Shown piece by piece: positions 1-7,195 of a DNA stretch of 19,400 nt. The notes beneath the pieces are model-generated. The model was not told the origin of the DNA. It did not search any database and saw nothing but the letters and a program-made list of their open reading frames with translations. The stretch spans positions 4,321 through 23,720 of the forward strand of contig PCSF01000281.1 in assembly GCA_002771315.1 (NCBI GenBank). The letters run 5' to 3'. The stretch's first letter is position 1; every line of letters starts with the position of its first letter. The DNA comes from Desulfobacterales bacterium CG23_combo_of_CG06-09_8_20_14_all_52_9 (GTDB lineage Bacteria; Desulfobacterota; Desulfobacteria; Desulfobacterales; UBA2156). The position numbers and the translations under genes are program-made.

Positions 1-138
1 ATTCATTCGCCGTTTTCTTATCCCTGCAGTAGCATAAAAAAAGGAATATCCATCGCTTGCGGGCGGGAACAGAAGTTAGAAAACACTAAGACCGTATTGA
101 AAAGATTCTAAGGCCGGGTTTAAAGAATTGCCGAAAGC

Positions 139-179
139 AAAAACGAACGCCCCGATTGAGCGTTGTGGCTTAATCGGGG
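139..179 (-). terminator. Probable intrinsic terminator downstream of the RRM gene
   Basis: Positions 150-161 and 168-179 form a 12-bp stem (one G-T wobble) around a 6-nt loop. Read on the minus strand, the stem is followed after about 6 nt by a run of five T (139-143). It lies about 135 nt beyond the stop of the minus-strand RRM gene, so it could end that transcript. The spacing to the T run is longer than ideal, and a structured small RNA 3' end is an alternative. Apart from this hairpin I see no supported gene in 1-313. Confidence 0.45.
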
Positions 180-313
180 TTAGAGATGGTATCATCGACA
201 ATGTTACTCGAAAAGGCCTGCCGATCGCAGGTGGATATAACCTCACATAGGCGATGCTTTTCGTGAACATCGCCGCGTTTGGATCTCACTGATATTGAGG
301 CGCCACGCTGCCA

Positions 314-646
314 TTAGTACTTTCTGTCCCCTCGGCCCGGGTCTCGCGAAAATCCTGATCCGGGGCGACCGCCTCTGCCGGAACCGCCTTCCCGTTCCTT
401 CTTTTCTCTGGCTTCGCTGACGGCAATGATCTTACCCCGAAGGTCTCCGCCGTTGAATTGCTCAATGGCTTTTCGGGCATCCTCCTCGGTTTCCATTTCC
501 ACAAACCCAAAGCCTTTGGTTCGGTTGGAATACCGGTCTTTAATAATTGCCACCGAAACAACTTTGCCGACTGTTGAAAAATTATGGTTCAGGTCCTGTT
601 CCGTGACTTCGTCTGACAGGTTCCCGATGTAAAGCTTCTTATTCAT
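314..646 (-). CDS. RRM-domain RNA-binding protein with Gly/Arg-rich tail
   Basis: A 110-residue protein with one RNA recognition motif (about residues 3-80). RNP2 is visible as LYIGNL near the N-terminus and RNP1 as KGFGFVEM near residue 45. The last 25-30 residues are rich in Gly, Arg and Ser, as in cyanobacterial and proteobacterial glycine-rich Rbp proteins. Such proteins bind single-stranded RNA, are often cold-induced and may act as RNA chaperones. The ATG at 646 is preceded by a purine-rich AAGGAT ribosome site. The cold-shock gene lies immediately upstream on the same strand, which supports a shared role in RNA handling at low temperature (inference). A terminator between the two suggests at least partly separate transcription. 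Family assignment is sure; the exact role is not. Confidence 0.93.
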   Translation of the reverse strand: MNKKLYIGNLSDEVTEQDLNHNFSTVGKVVSVAIIKDRYSNRTKGFGFVEMETEEDARKAIEQFNGGDLRGKIIAVSEAREKKEREGGSGRGGRPGSGFSRDPGRGDRKY

Positions 647-743
647 TGATTGATCCTTTCCTGAGGCATTTATCCGAGTCTTCGAGGCGTGAAGTTTTTA
701 AAAAAGAGCAAAACATCAACGACTGAGAGTCCGGATATCAAGG

Positions 744-781
744 GAAAATAGGGCGCTCCGCCGACTGAAGGCCGGAGCGCC
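744..781 (-). terminator. Intrinsic terminator behind the csp gene
   Basis: Positions 752-760 and 773-781 form a 9-bp GC-rich inverted repeat with a 12-nt loop. Read on the minus strand it is followed by TATTTT. It begins 17 nt beyond the csp stop codon, the expected position for a rho-independent terminator. Confidence 0.7.
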
Positions 782-798
782 GTTTCAAATGGTTAGGT

Positions 799-999
799 CT
801 ACAGAGCCTTTACATTGGCTGCTGACGGGCCCTTCGGCCCGTTCTCTAACTCAAAACTGACGGACTGGCCCTCTTGCAGGGTTTTGAAGCCGCTATCCTG
901 GATTGCGCTGAAATGCACAAACACATCGCTTCCGTTGTCAGCTTCGATAAAGCCGAAGCCTTTGCGCTCGTTAAACCATTTAACTTTGCCTTGCATCAT
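799..999 (-). CDS. Cold-shock protein (CspA family)
   Basis: A small single cold-shock domain of about 66 residues. The signature GKVKWFNERKGFGFI gives the RNP1-like KGFGFI, and DVFVHFSAI gives RNP2-like VFVHF. The fold is a five-stranded OB barrel that binds single-stranded RNA/DNA and melts secondary structure. Three in-frame ATGs lie near the start. The first (1008) directly abuts the GGAGG ribosome site and is too close to it, while those at 999 and 996 have 9 and 12 nt of spacing, so 999 is chosen. The 5' leader contains a strong intrinsic terminator (listed separately), which suggests control in the leader. The gene is followed by its own terminator and then by the RRM gene. Confidence 0.95.
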   Translation of the reverse strand: MMQGKVKWFNERKGFGFIEADNGSDVFVHFSAIQDSGFKTLQEGQSVSFELENGPKGPSAANVKAL

Positions 1000-1049
1000 C
1001 GTTTTCATCCTCCTTTCCTATATTTTTAAAAGGGCGGATAAAAAGACGG

Positions 1050-1083
1050 AAAAAAAACCACCACACTTTGGAGGGTGTGGTGG
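1050..1083 (-). terminator. Strong intrinsic terminator in the csp 5' leader
   Basis: Positions 1058-1066 and 1075-1083 form a perfect 9-bp stem with an 8-nt loop, followed on the minus strand by eight consecutive T (1050-1057). This is a textbook rho-independent terminator. It sits only about 50 nt upstream of the csp start, and no convincing minus-strand gene precedes it. It is either a leader attenuator for csp or the end of an unannotated minus-strand RNA arising in 1090-1490. Confidence 0.75.
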
Positions 1084-1432
1084 CTAAACCATACTTTACA
1101 AAATGTTTTCATCCAGCCTTCAAAGCACCCGGATCGCTCTGGAGTCCTGCCGATGCTTAAATTAAGATGTAATACCATTTGCCCCACGGGTCAACTATAA
1201 TGTTTATTCTTTGCAAATAAAATTGATAGATTCGCACGAAGGCCACTGTCGTGCAGAATTGTCTCGCAGACGGTTTGGGCTGGATCAAAGCTGCCACGTC
1301 GCCCTGGAACGGTTCGGGGCGCGTCTTTATACAGTCTCTTTTTTCTTCGAACAGATATCGGCATCCAGTGGCATGCCGTGGTCTTTGGATCAGGTTCAAA
1401 CCGTTGATCTATTCTCAGGATACCTTTTCCGG

Positions 1433-1461
1433 TTGACGTACATCATAAAGATGCTTATCTT
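1433..1461 (+). promoter_or_regulatory. Sigma70-type promoter for the YchF-like GTPase
   Basis: TTGACG (1433-1438), a 17-nt spacer and TATCTT (1456-1461) lie just upstream of the GTPase start at 1492, implying a short leader of about 25 nt. The rest of 1090-1432 shows no supported gene. It holds an AT-rich patch at 1150-1230, where a weak minus-strand -35-like TTGACC (1189-1194) with an extended -10-like TGGTATTAC could start the csp leader. Confidence 0.55.
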
Positions 1462-1491
1462 ATAACTTTCTAAAAAATCAGGGAAAACAAA

Positions 1492-2547
1492 ATGGCATCC
1501 CTTTCCTTACATCTCGTTGGCGCGGCAGGCTCCGGAAAATCCATCCTTTTCGATGCGTTGACGGAAACCCCCGCCGGCCCGTCCTTTGTGCACAAAGGGG
1601 AGGTCCGGATCGGTTCGGCCAAGGTCCCGGATCTTAGGTTAAATCACCTGAACGATATCTACAAACCTAAAAAATTTGCACCGGCGGAAATCGTCTTTGT
1701 GGATCCGGAACTGAGGCAGAAAAACCGAAACGGCGGTTCTTTCATGGCCGAAGCCGATGCATTCGTGATGGTGGTTCAGGCATTCGGCGAAACGGATTAT
1801 ACGGGAAAGCCGATCGATCCGCTGTCCCAAATGGAGAACCTTCTGCTCGATTTGGTGCTGACCGATTTGGAGCGGATCGAACGCCGCCGACAAAAAGCGG
1901 AAAAAGAAAAGCGGGCCGGGAAAACCCTCTCGCTCCTTGAATCCAGATGGTTGGACCGCTGCCAGTCGCAATTGGAGTCAAACCGCCCTCTTCTGGGAAT
2001 GGATTTCACACCGGAAGAGGAGACGATGGCTCAGCCCTATTCTTTTGTTTCCATAAAACCCCTGATCGTGGTTGCAAATGTGGCAGAGGACAACCTGAAT
2101 GGGGTTGGCCTGGAGCCGCTGAAGGAGCGGTGTCGGGAACTCGGAGTGGAATGCCTGCCTCTATGCGCCACCCTGGAAGCTGAAATCAGTCGTTTGGATC
2201 CGGGAGAACAGGCTGCCTTTCTTAAGGATTATGGTCTTTTGGCACCGGCTAAAGACCGTCTGATCCAGGCGGCCTTTCGTATGCTGAATCTGATCAGTTT
2301 TTTCACGGTCGGAGAAGATGAGGTCAAGGCATGGACCCTCAGGTGTGGCGCCACCGCACAAAAGGCGGCGGGAAAAATTCACTCCGATATCGAACGAGGA
2401 TTCATTCGTGCCGAGGTCGTGTCCTTTGAGGATTTTCAAACAGCCGGTTCACTCTCAGCCTGCAAAGGGCGCGGCACCCTGAGGCTTGAAGGTAAAGAAT
2501 ATTTGGTCCAAGACGGGGAAATCGTCCATTTCCGGTTCAATGTATAA
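1492..2547 (+). CDS. YchF/Obg-family GTPase-like protein with DUF933/TGS C-terminus
   Basis: A 351-residue protein close in length and order to YchF (about 363 residues), a ribosome-associated ATP/GTPase of the Obg superfamily. A P-loop GAAGSGKS is at residues 10-17. The YchF-type base-recognition strand is VVANVAED near 193-200. The C-terminal DUF933/TGS part (about 263-349) is well kept, with AAGKIH, GFIRAEV, SFEDF and a closing FRFNV. The G3/switch II motif is not: where YchF has DIAGL followed by a conserved Gly-rich stretch, this protein has DPEL followed by RQKNRNGG. The region between G1 and G3 also looks shortened. It is therefore probably a divergent paralogue with altered hydrolysis rather than canonical YchF. 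A promoter lies just upstream, and an AGGGA ribosome site precedes the ATG. Confidence 0.88.
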   Translation: MASLSLHLVGAAGSGKSILFDALTETPAGPSFVHKGEVRIGSAKVPDLRLNHLNDIYKPKKFAPAEIVFVDPELRQKNRNGGSFMAEADAFVMVVQAFGETDYTGKPIDPLSQMENLLLDLVLTDLERIERRRQKAEKEKRAGKTLSLLESRWLDRCQSQLESNRPLLGMDFTPEEETMAQPYSFVSIKPLIVVANVAEDNLNGVGLEPLKERCRELGVECLPLCATLEAEISRLDPGEQAAFLKDYGLLAPAKDRLIQAAFRMLNLISFFTVGEDEVKAWTLRCGATAQKAAGKIHSDIERGFIRAEVVSFEDFQTAGSLSACKGRGTLRLEGKEYLVQDGEIVHFRFNV

Positions 2548-2635
2548 ATATGTCATCTGCTGCTGGAACCGCATCCTTGCATATCAAAAAAGCGCTCCGA
2601 CCCTTAGCCCTATCATAAACCCGGGGAAGAAATTA

Positions 2636-4153
2636 TCAGGCACGGATTCGGATCCTTTCAAGTTTTACTGTACTTTCTTCCATCTTCTTCGCTTTGTCTT
2701 CGTATCCCGGCTTTCCGATCAGGGCAAATATGGCGGTCTTGTATGACTCCACCCCGGGTTGAATAAACGGATTATGCCCGAGGAGGTATCCGCTGATGGC
2801 CACGGATCGTTCCATCATGTAATAGAGTTGCCCGATGTTGTAGGCGTTCCTCCTTGGAATCTCCAGGGTCATGTTGGGAACCCCCCCCAGGTAATGGGCA
2901 TAGGCCGGTCCTTCCACTACTTTGGCGTTCACGTAATTCATGTCCAGCCCCCTGTCCGCAAGGAAGTTGAGGCCGTCCGAGTCCTCCCGGTCCTGCGGGA
3001 TTCGTACACGGTTGTCATGCTCCTTCAGGAATAATAAAGTTTCGATGATGTTTCGCTCCCCCTGCTGGACCATCTGGCCGTTGGCATGGAGCTTTTCGGA
3101 ATAGAGGGAAGGCGATACCCACAATCCTTGCCCTCTGTGGCCCTCACTCTCCGGAAAAAGCTGCTCCATCCATCTTGCCACGGGATACAGGGGGAAAGCA
3201 TTGGTCGCCACGACCTCGATCTTTTTCCCCTTGGCCCATGCCGTGTATCGCAGGCCCGCATGCACAAGAGCCGGATTTTCCCAGAATTCCTTTCTCATGG
3301 CGGCAAGCCGCATATTTCTGAATCCTTCCGCAAACTCGCCGATGTCGATGTTGGCCATGGCAAGCCCCACCAGACCCACATCGGACAGGACCGAGAACCT
3401 CCCGCCGATATCATCCGGAACGACGAAAGTGCGATAGCCTTTCTTTTCGGCCAGCTTTCGAAGAACCCCTTTCTGCCGGTCCGTGGTGACAAGGATGAAC
3501 CGGTCGGCTTCTTTCCCGAGATGCTCTTCCAGGAGCTGTTGCATGATCCTGAAGGCAATCGCGGTCTCCGTGGTCGTGCCCGACTTGGAGATCACGTTGA
3601 TTGCGATCCGCTTTCCTTTCAGCATGTCCAGGGTGTCCCTGAAATAGTCAGGGTCCATGTTCTGGCCGAGAAAATACATCTCAGGCGCACCCCCCCTCTC
3701 CTCTCTGCTCAACTGATTGAAATAGGTGTGCGTAAGAGCCCTGAAAGTGGCCTCCAGCCCCAGATAAGAACCGCCGATCCCAAGCGAAACGAAGGCGTCT
3801 ATCTCGCTGCCCAGTGTCCGGGCCGCCGCGATGATCTCTTCCAGGTGCTTTTTGTCAAGTTTCTCCGGCAGGTCCTTCCACCCGGTCATGGGAATACCGC
3901 CGTCGCAGATGTCACCCTTCCCCTCCTCGAGCATCCGGTTCGCTTCCAGAGCCCTCGGTCTGATCTCTTCTACGTCCTTCCGGTGGATGGAAGTCCCTTC
4001 GGGGCTGTCGAACATAAAAGTCACATCCAGGGTCAGGGTGTTGGCCTCCTTGAAAGAAGGCGATCCAAAGGGGGCCTTTTCCCCCCGCCCCCGGGCAGCC
4101 TGTTGTCGGGTGGTCTGATTCTCTCCAAAACCGGTGAGTTTTATTCTCTCCAT
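2636..4153 (-). CDS. pgi: Glucose-6-phosphate isomerase
   Basis: A cytoplasmic enzyme interconverting glucose 6-phosphate and fructose 6-phosphate in glycolysis and gluconeogenesis. The SIS-domain phosphate-binding segment SKSGTTTET is present, as is PGI signature 1 (DDIGGRFSVLSDVGL). Signature 2 is NPFIQPGVESYK near the C-terminus, with the active-site Glu and Lys. The reading frame is open to an ATG at 4258, but the first 35 residues of that longer form look unrelated. A strong AGGGGGT ribosome site precedes the ATG at 4153, giving 505 residues. The gene stands alone on the minus strand: the GTPase gene converges on its 3' end, and yedF ends 180 nt upstream. The gap 4154-4332 holds no clear terminator or gene. 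Confidence 0.95.
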   Translation of the reverse strand: MERIKLTGFGENQTTRQQAARGRGEKAPFGSPSFKEANTLTLDVTFMFDSPEGTSIHRKDVEEIRPRALEANRMLEEGKGDICDGGIPMTGWKDLPEKLDKKHLEEIIAAARTLGSEIDAFVSLGIGGSYLGLEATFRALTHTYFNQLSREERGGAPEMYFLGQNMDPDYFRDTLDMLKGKRIAINVISKSGTTTETAIAFRIMQQLLEEHLGKEADRFILVTTDRQKGVLRKLAEKKGYRTFVVPDDIGGRFSVLSDVGLVGLAMANIDIGEFAEGFRNMRLAAMRKEFWENPALVHAGLRYTAWAKGKKIEVVATNAFPLYPVARWMEQLFPESEGHRGQGLWVSPSLYSEKLHANGQMVQQGERNIIETLLFLKEHDNRVRIPQDREDSDGLNFLADRGLDMNYVNAKVVEGPAYAHYLGGVPNMTLEIPRRNAYNIGQLYYMMERSVAISGYLLGHNPFIQPGVESYKTAIFALIGKPGYEDKAKKMEESTVKLERIRIRA

Positions 4154-4332
4154 TTCTACCCCCTGGCCTTTTTCCCAGATGCCGCTGATCTTCTGAAACA
4201 TTTTTCCGTTGTTGCCGCTGCTGCAACCAAATAAAACGGAAAAGAGCATTATAGTCATACTCCAGAAAATGCTGTGAAAATTGTCGTAATAAATACTCGG
4301 TTTACAAGAACGGCGCCGGCCCTGTTTACAGC

Positions 4333-4929
4333 TTATAAGTTGATCACCTTGTCGGCCAGTTGCATAGCGGTGACAATATCCAGCATATTAGTGGTCTCAC
4401 CTACCCGTTTTTTTTCCAACAGCTTAAAATAATTCAGACAAGTTCCGCATACCAGGATTTTCAGCCCATCTTGCTCGAGGCTTTTTAAATCCTCCAGAAC
4501 CTCGGATCCTTCGATGGCCAGCTTCACGCCATTGTTCACCAGGACCAACCTCCACAAATCCGGCCCCATTTCCTTTAGGGTTCGGATTAAATTAATCATC
4601 AATTTCTTTCCTAAAATATCGTCACCTGAACCCATGCGGTCGGCTGTGCACATGACCAGGATTTTTTTAGCTTGCGATTCTTTTTTGTGGATGGCGGCCT
4701 CTCCGGGCATGGGGGCCTCTTTGAAACGACCGATAACAAGATAATCTTCCCCCTCGTTTTCCAAAACCGTCTCGAAGCCCTGGGATTCCAGAAAGCGTTT
4801 GACATTTTGCTGGGATGCCGGGTTGTCGACTCTAACCTTCACGGCGGCAGGTTTTGCTTCCTGAAGCGCGGCCCGGGTCTGCAATACCGGGGCCGGACAA
4901 GCCAAGCCCCGTGCATCGATTTCTTTCAT
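4333..4929 (-). CDS. yedF: YedF: TusA/DsrE-like selenium-metabolism protein
   Basis: A 198-residue two-domain protein. Residues 1-70 are a TusA/SirA-like sulfurtransferase fold with the typical motif ARGLACPAPVLQTR, in which Cys11 is the persulfide- or selenide-carrying residue. Residues about 88-198 are a DsrE/DsrF-like domain with a second redox-type motif CGTC at 161-164. This fusion is known as the selenium-metabolism protein YedF and is often encoded next to selD. The proposed role is delivery or handling of reduced selenium for SelD, though the biochemistry is not firmly established. The start at 4929 follows a GGGGAAA ribosome site and lies 21 nt after the selD stop, so the two are very likely one operon. 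Confidence 0.9.
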   Translation of the reverse strand: MKEIDARGLACPAPVLQTRAALQEAKPAAVKVRVDNPASQQNVKRFLESQGFETVLENEGEDYLVIGRFKEAPMPGEAAIHKKESQAKKILVMCTADRMGSGDDILGKKLMINLIRTLKEMGPDLWRLVLVNNGVKLAIEGSEVLEDLKSLEQDGLKILVCGTCLNYFKLLEKKRVGETTNMLDIVTAMQLADKVINL

Positions 4930-4950
4930 ATCATTTTCCCCATCGAATCT

Positions 4951-6000
4951 TTAAAGGACCGATAAAATCTCACGTCCGTCTGAAGCCACCTCTCCGATGA
5001 TCGTGGCGGAAGTAATATTTGCGTTTCGGAGCTCATCGATCAACGCCGGACCTTTTACGGCATCAAGGCTGATCAGCAGTCCTCCGGAGGTCTGAGGGTC
5101 AAAAAGCACGTCCTGGAGTACAAGCTCGACGGAACCAGAGAACTCAACTCTTTTCTTAAAAAAATCTCGGTTCTTATGGGCCCCGCCCGGGATCAGCCCC
5201 ATGGCGGCAAAAAAGAGCGTATCGCGGATCACAGGCACCCGGTCTGAAAAGAGTTTTACATGCATACCGGATCCGTCCATCATTTCCGTCAGGTGCCCCA
5301 AAAGCCCGAAGCCGGTAATGTCGGTGCACGCATGAACGTCAAACCCCTTCATGGTCTCCGCCGCTCCCCGGTTGAGGGTCGCCATGATCCGGGTCACTTC
5401 CTGTATAAGGTCTTCCGGCGCCATGGCGGCCTTGATGGCCGTGTTGATAATCCCCGTACCAATGGGCTTGGTTAGTACCAGGCAATCCCCCGCCTTTAGA
5501 TTCTTTTTCGTCAGCACCGCGTTCGGATGAATGAAACCCGTCACCGAGAGCCCGTATTTCAACTCCTTGTCCTCAATGCTGTGCCCGCCGATCAGGACCA
5601 CATCGGCCTCTTTGATCTTGTCAATACCTCCCTCCAGGATGCTGCGCAATATCTCCAGGCCCATGTCCTTGGCCGGAAAGGCCACCAAGTTCATGGCGGT
5701 CTTCGGCGTTCCCCCCATGGCGTAGACATCGCTGAGTGCGTTGGCCGCAGCGATCTGTCCAAACGCGTACGGATCGTCCACTACGGGCGTGAAAAAATCC
5801 ACCGTCTGAATGAGGGCCAGATCCTCCGACACCCGGTAGACGCCGGCGTCATCGGCACGATTAAGACCCACGATGACATTTTCATCGGTTGGAAACTTCA
5901 TGCCGCACAATGCCCGGTCCAGATCCCCTGGAGCCAGTTTGGAGGCTCAACCCGCACCGGTAACCGTGGCGGTCAGTCGTATCCTGGTTTCTGGGCTCAT
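4951..6000 (-). CDS. selD: Selenide, water dikinase (selenophosphate synthetase), selenocysteine-containing
   Basis: SelD makes selenophosphate from selenide and ATP, the selenium donor for Sec-tRNA. Reading the UGA at 5947-5949 as stop leaves only a fragment from about 5910 and removes the catalytic N-terminus. Upstream in frame lies MSPETRIRLTATVTGAG, then UGA, then ASKLAPGDLDRAL. This is the conserved SelD active-site segment with Sec at residue 18 where many homologues have Cys, and Lys21 three residues on. The rest is intact: DDAGVY, DFFTPVVDDPYAFGQIAAAN, GGHSIED and DPQTSGGLL. Full length is 349 residues, normal for the family. The ATG at 6000 has an AGGAAAG ribosome site about 13 nt upstream. 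A SECIS-like hairpin follows the UGA, and a good promoter lies at 6079-6107. yedF follows in the operon. Confidence 0.94.
5914..5949 (-). promoter_or_regulatory. selD UGA (Sec) codon and bacterial SECIS hairpin
   Basis: The UGA is at 5949-5947. After 9 nt comes CUGG, a bulged C, then UCCAG, the loop GGGAU, CUGGA and CCGG. This gives a 5-bp upper stem and a 4-bp lower stem (one G-U). The apical loop begins 19 nt after UGA and starts with G, within the usual bacterial SECIS geometry for SelB recruitment. It explains why UGA is decoded rather than terminating translation. Confidence 0.8.
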
Positions 6001-6078
6001 GAGTCGTTTTTTCTTTCCTGGAATCCTTGTGTCGCAAGGGTTGATCCCAATGCTTGAATCGAATTCGCCTGGTTATAA

Positions 6079-6107
6079 ATTCTAAATCGATACAAATAAT
6101 CAGTCAA
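6079..6107 (-). promoter_or_regulatory. Sigma70-type promoter of selD-yedF
   Basis: On the minus strand TTGACT (6107-6102), a 17-nt spacer and TAGAAT (6084-6079) form a strong promoter about 75 nt upstream of the selD ATG. The surrounding stretch 6010-6226 is AT-rich, holds no gene, and carries a small dyad ATCCTT-ATT-AAGGAT at 6154-6168 of unknown meaning. This suggests selD-yedF is transcribed independently of the upstream putA-EamA operon. Confidence 0.6.
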
Positions 6108-6226
6108 ATTGATATTTGAAATGATAGAATCGATGCGGATTCAAAGAATCTATATCCTTATTAAGGATGAAGATTTCTGATCCACGATCTAAGTTTTTAG
6201 TGTTTTTCGTTATCAGCGGCCCCTTT

Positions 6227-7195
6227 TCAGGGGTTTTCCTTTGACCGGGCGGCATATTCCAGAGCCTTGGCCCGGATGACCGCCGGCGCTTTTTCGTCAA
6301 ACTCCTGTTTGAGCTGAAGCAGAATCACCGCCGCGATGACCAGGACACCGCCGAAGATCTGCAGAGGCGAAAGAATTTCGTTCAAGAAGACGGCTGAAAG
6401 GATTCCGGCCACAATGGGTTCCAGGGTGGCGGTAATGCCGGCCCGGGCGGCCCGGATGAGATTGACCCCTTTCAGGTATAAACCGAAAGGAACCAGCGTT
6501 CCGAAAAGGGCGATATAGAGAATCCAGCCCCACTGGATCCAGGTATATTCATGAAAAAAGGCTTCCAGAGGGGGGTGGGCGATATTCCAGACCAAGGCCG
6601 CAAAAACAAAGGCGAAAAAGAGAACGGTCCAGGGATCGTACCGCCGCATGCCGTATTCCCCGTAAATGCCGTACCAGGCAAAAGCGATGGCCGATAAAAT
6701 GGCACTCAACACGCCGGAAAGGTTCATGGACAAAATACTGAGATTGTAGGCGCCGACCACGAAATAGCAGCCGGTGAAGGCGCTCACCAGCGCCAGGGTG
6801 GTGGCCCGGCTCGGTTTCTCCTTCAAGAACAGGGCGGAATAGATCACGATGAAAAAAGGGGCCATGTATTGAAGGAGAACCGCCGTCGCCACATTGATCT
6901 TGCTGATAGCATACAGATACGTAAACTGGACGCCGGCCATCCCCACCGTTCCGAAAAAGATAAAATACCCAATGTCCTTGATCGATATCCTCAAAAGCGA
7001 CGGCCGCAAGGCCGCCAGCACCCCAAACAGGATTCCCACCGAAAGGGTTAAACGAAGCTGGACCAGTTGAAAAGGGGTGATTCCGGAATTAAACAGGAAC
7101 TTGGCGCTTGAACCTGACACCCCCCACAGGAGTGCGGCGATGATTACGAAAATATATCCCTTCCTAAGATGTTTTTCGAACCCCGTAGTATTCAT
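6227..7195 (-). CDS. EamA-family (DMT superfamily) transporter
   Basis: A 322-residue integral inner-membrane protein with about ten hydrophobic helices in two EamA repeats (about residues 14-148 and 160-297). The first repeat begins FVIIAALLWGVSGSSAKF and the second contains FAWYGIYGEYGMRRYDPW. DMT family members are mostly metabolite or amino-acid exporters of the RhaT/YdcZ/PecM type, and the substrate here cannot be read from sequence. The ATG at 7195 overlaps the putA stop as ATGA, so translation is probably coupled. A link to proline or glutamate flux is therefore plausible but inferred. The C-terminus is short, charged and cytoplasmic-like. Confidence 0.9.
   Translation of the reverse strand: MNTTGFEKHLRKGYIFVIIAALLWGVSGSSAKFLFNSGITPFQLVQLRLTLSVGILFGVLAALRPSLLRISIKDIGYFIFFGTVGMAGVQFTYLYAISKINVATAVLLQYMAPFFIVIYSALFLKEKPSRATTLALVSAFTGCYFVVGAYNLSILSMNLSGVLSAILSAIAFAWYGIYGEYGMRRYDPWTVLFFAFVFAALVWNIAHPPLEAFFHEYTWIQWGWILYIALFGTLVPFGLYLKGVNLIRAARAGITATLEPIVAGILSAVFLNEILSPLQIFGGVLVIAAVILLQLKQEFDEKAPAVIRAKALEYAARSKENP

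Noticed and set aside
76..270. Minus-strand ORF of 64 codons at the left edge
   Set aside because: No domain or ribosome site, and it spans the 12-bp hairpin at 150-179; not supported as a gene.
1157..1399. Minus-strand ORF of 80 codons upstream of csp
   Set aside because: Composition unlike the real genes and no ribosome site; it would give the leader terminator a gene to end, but evidence is too weak.
3086..4234. Plus-strand ORF of 382 codons opposite pgi
   Set aside because: It lies fully antisense to a clear pgi with all signature motifs, and its translation is rich in Pro/Arg/His with no domain; it is a shadow of codon bias.
4154..4258. N-terminal extension of pgi resembling a lipoprotein signal (LFSVLFGCSS)
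   Set aside because: A cytoplasmic isomerase would not carry it, and a strong ribosome site directly precedes the ATG at 4153.
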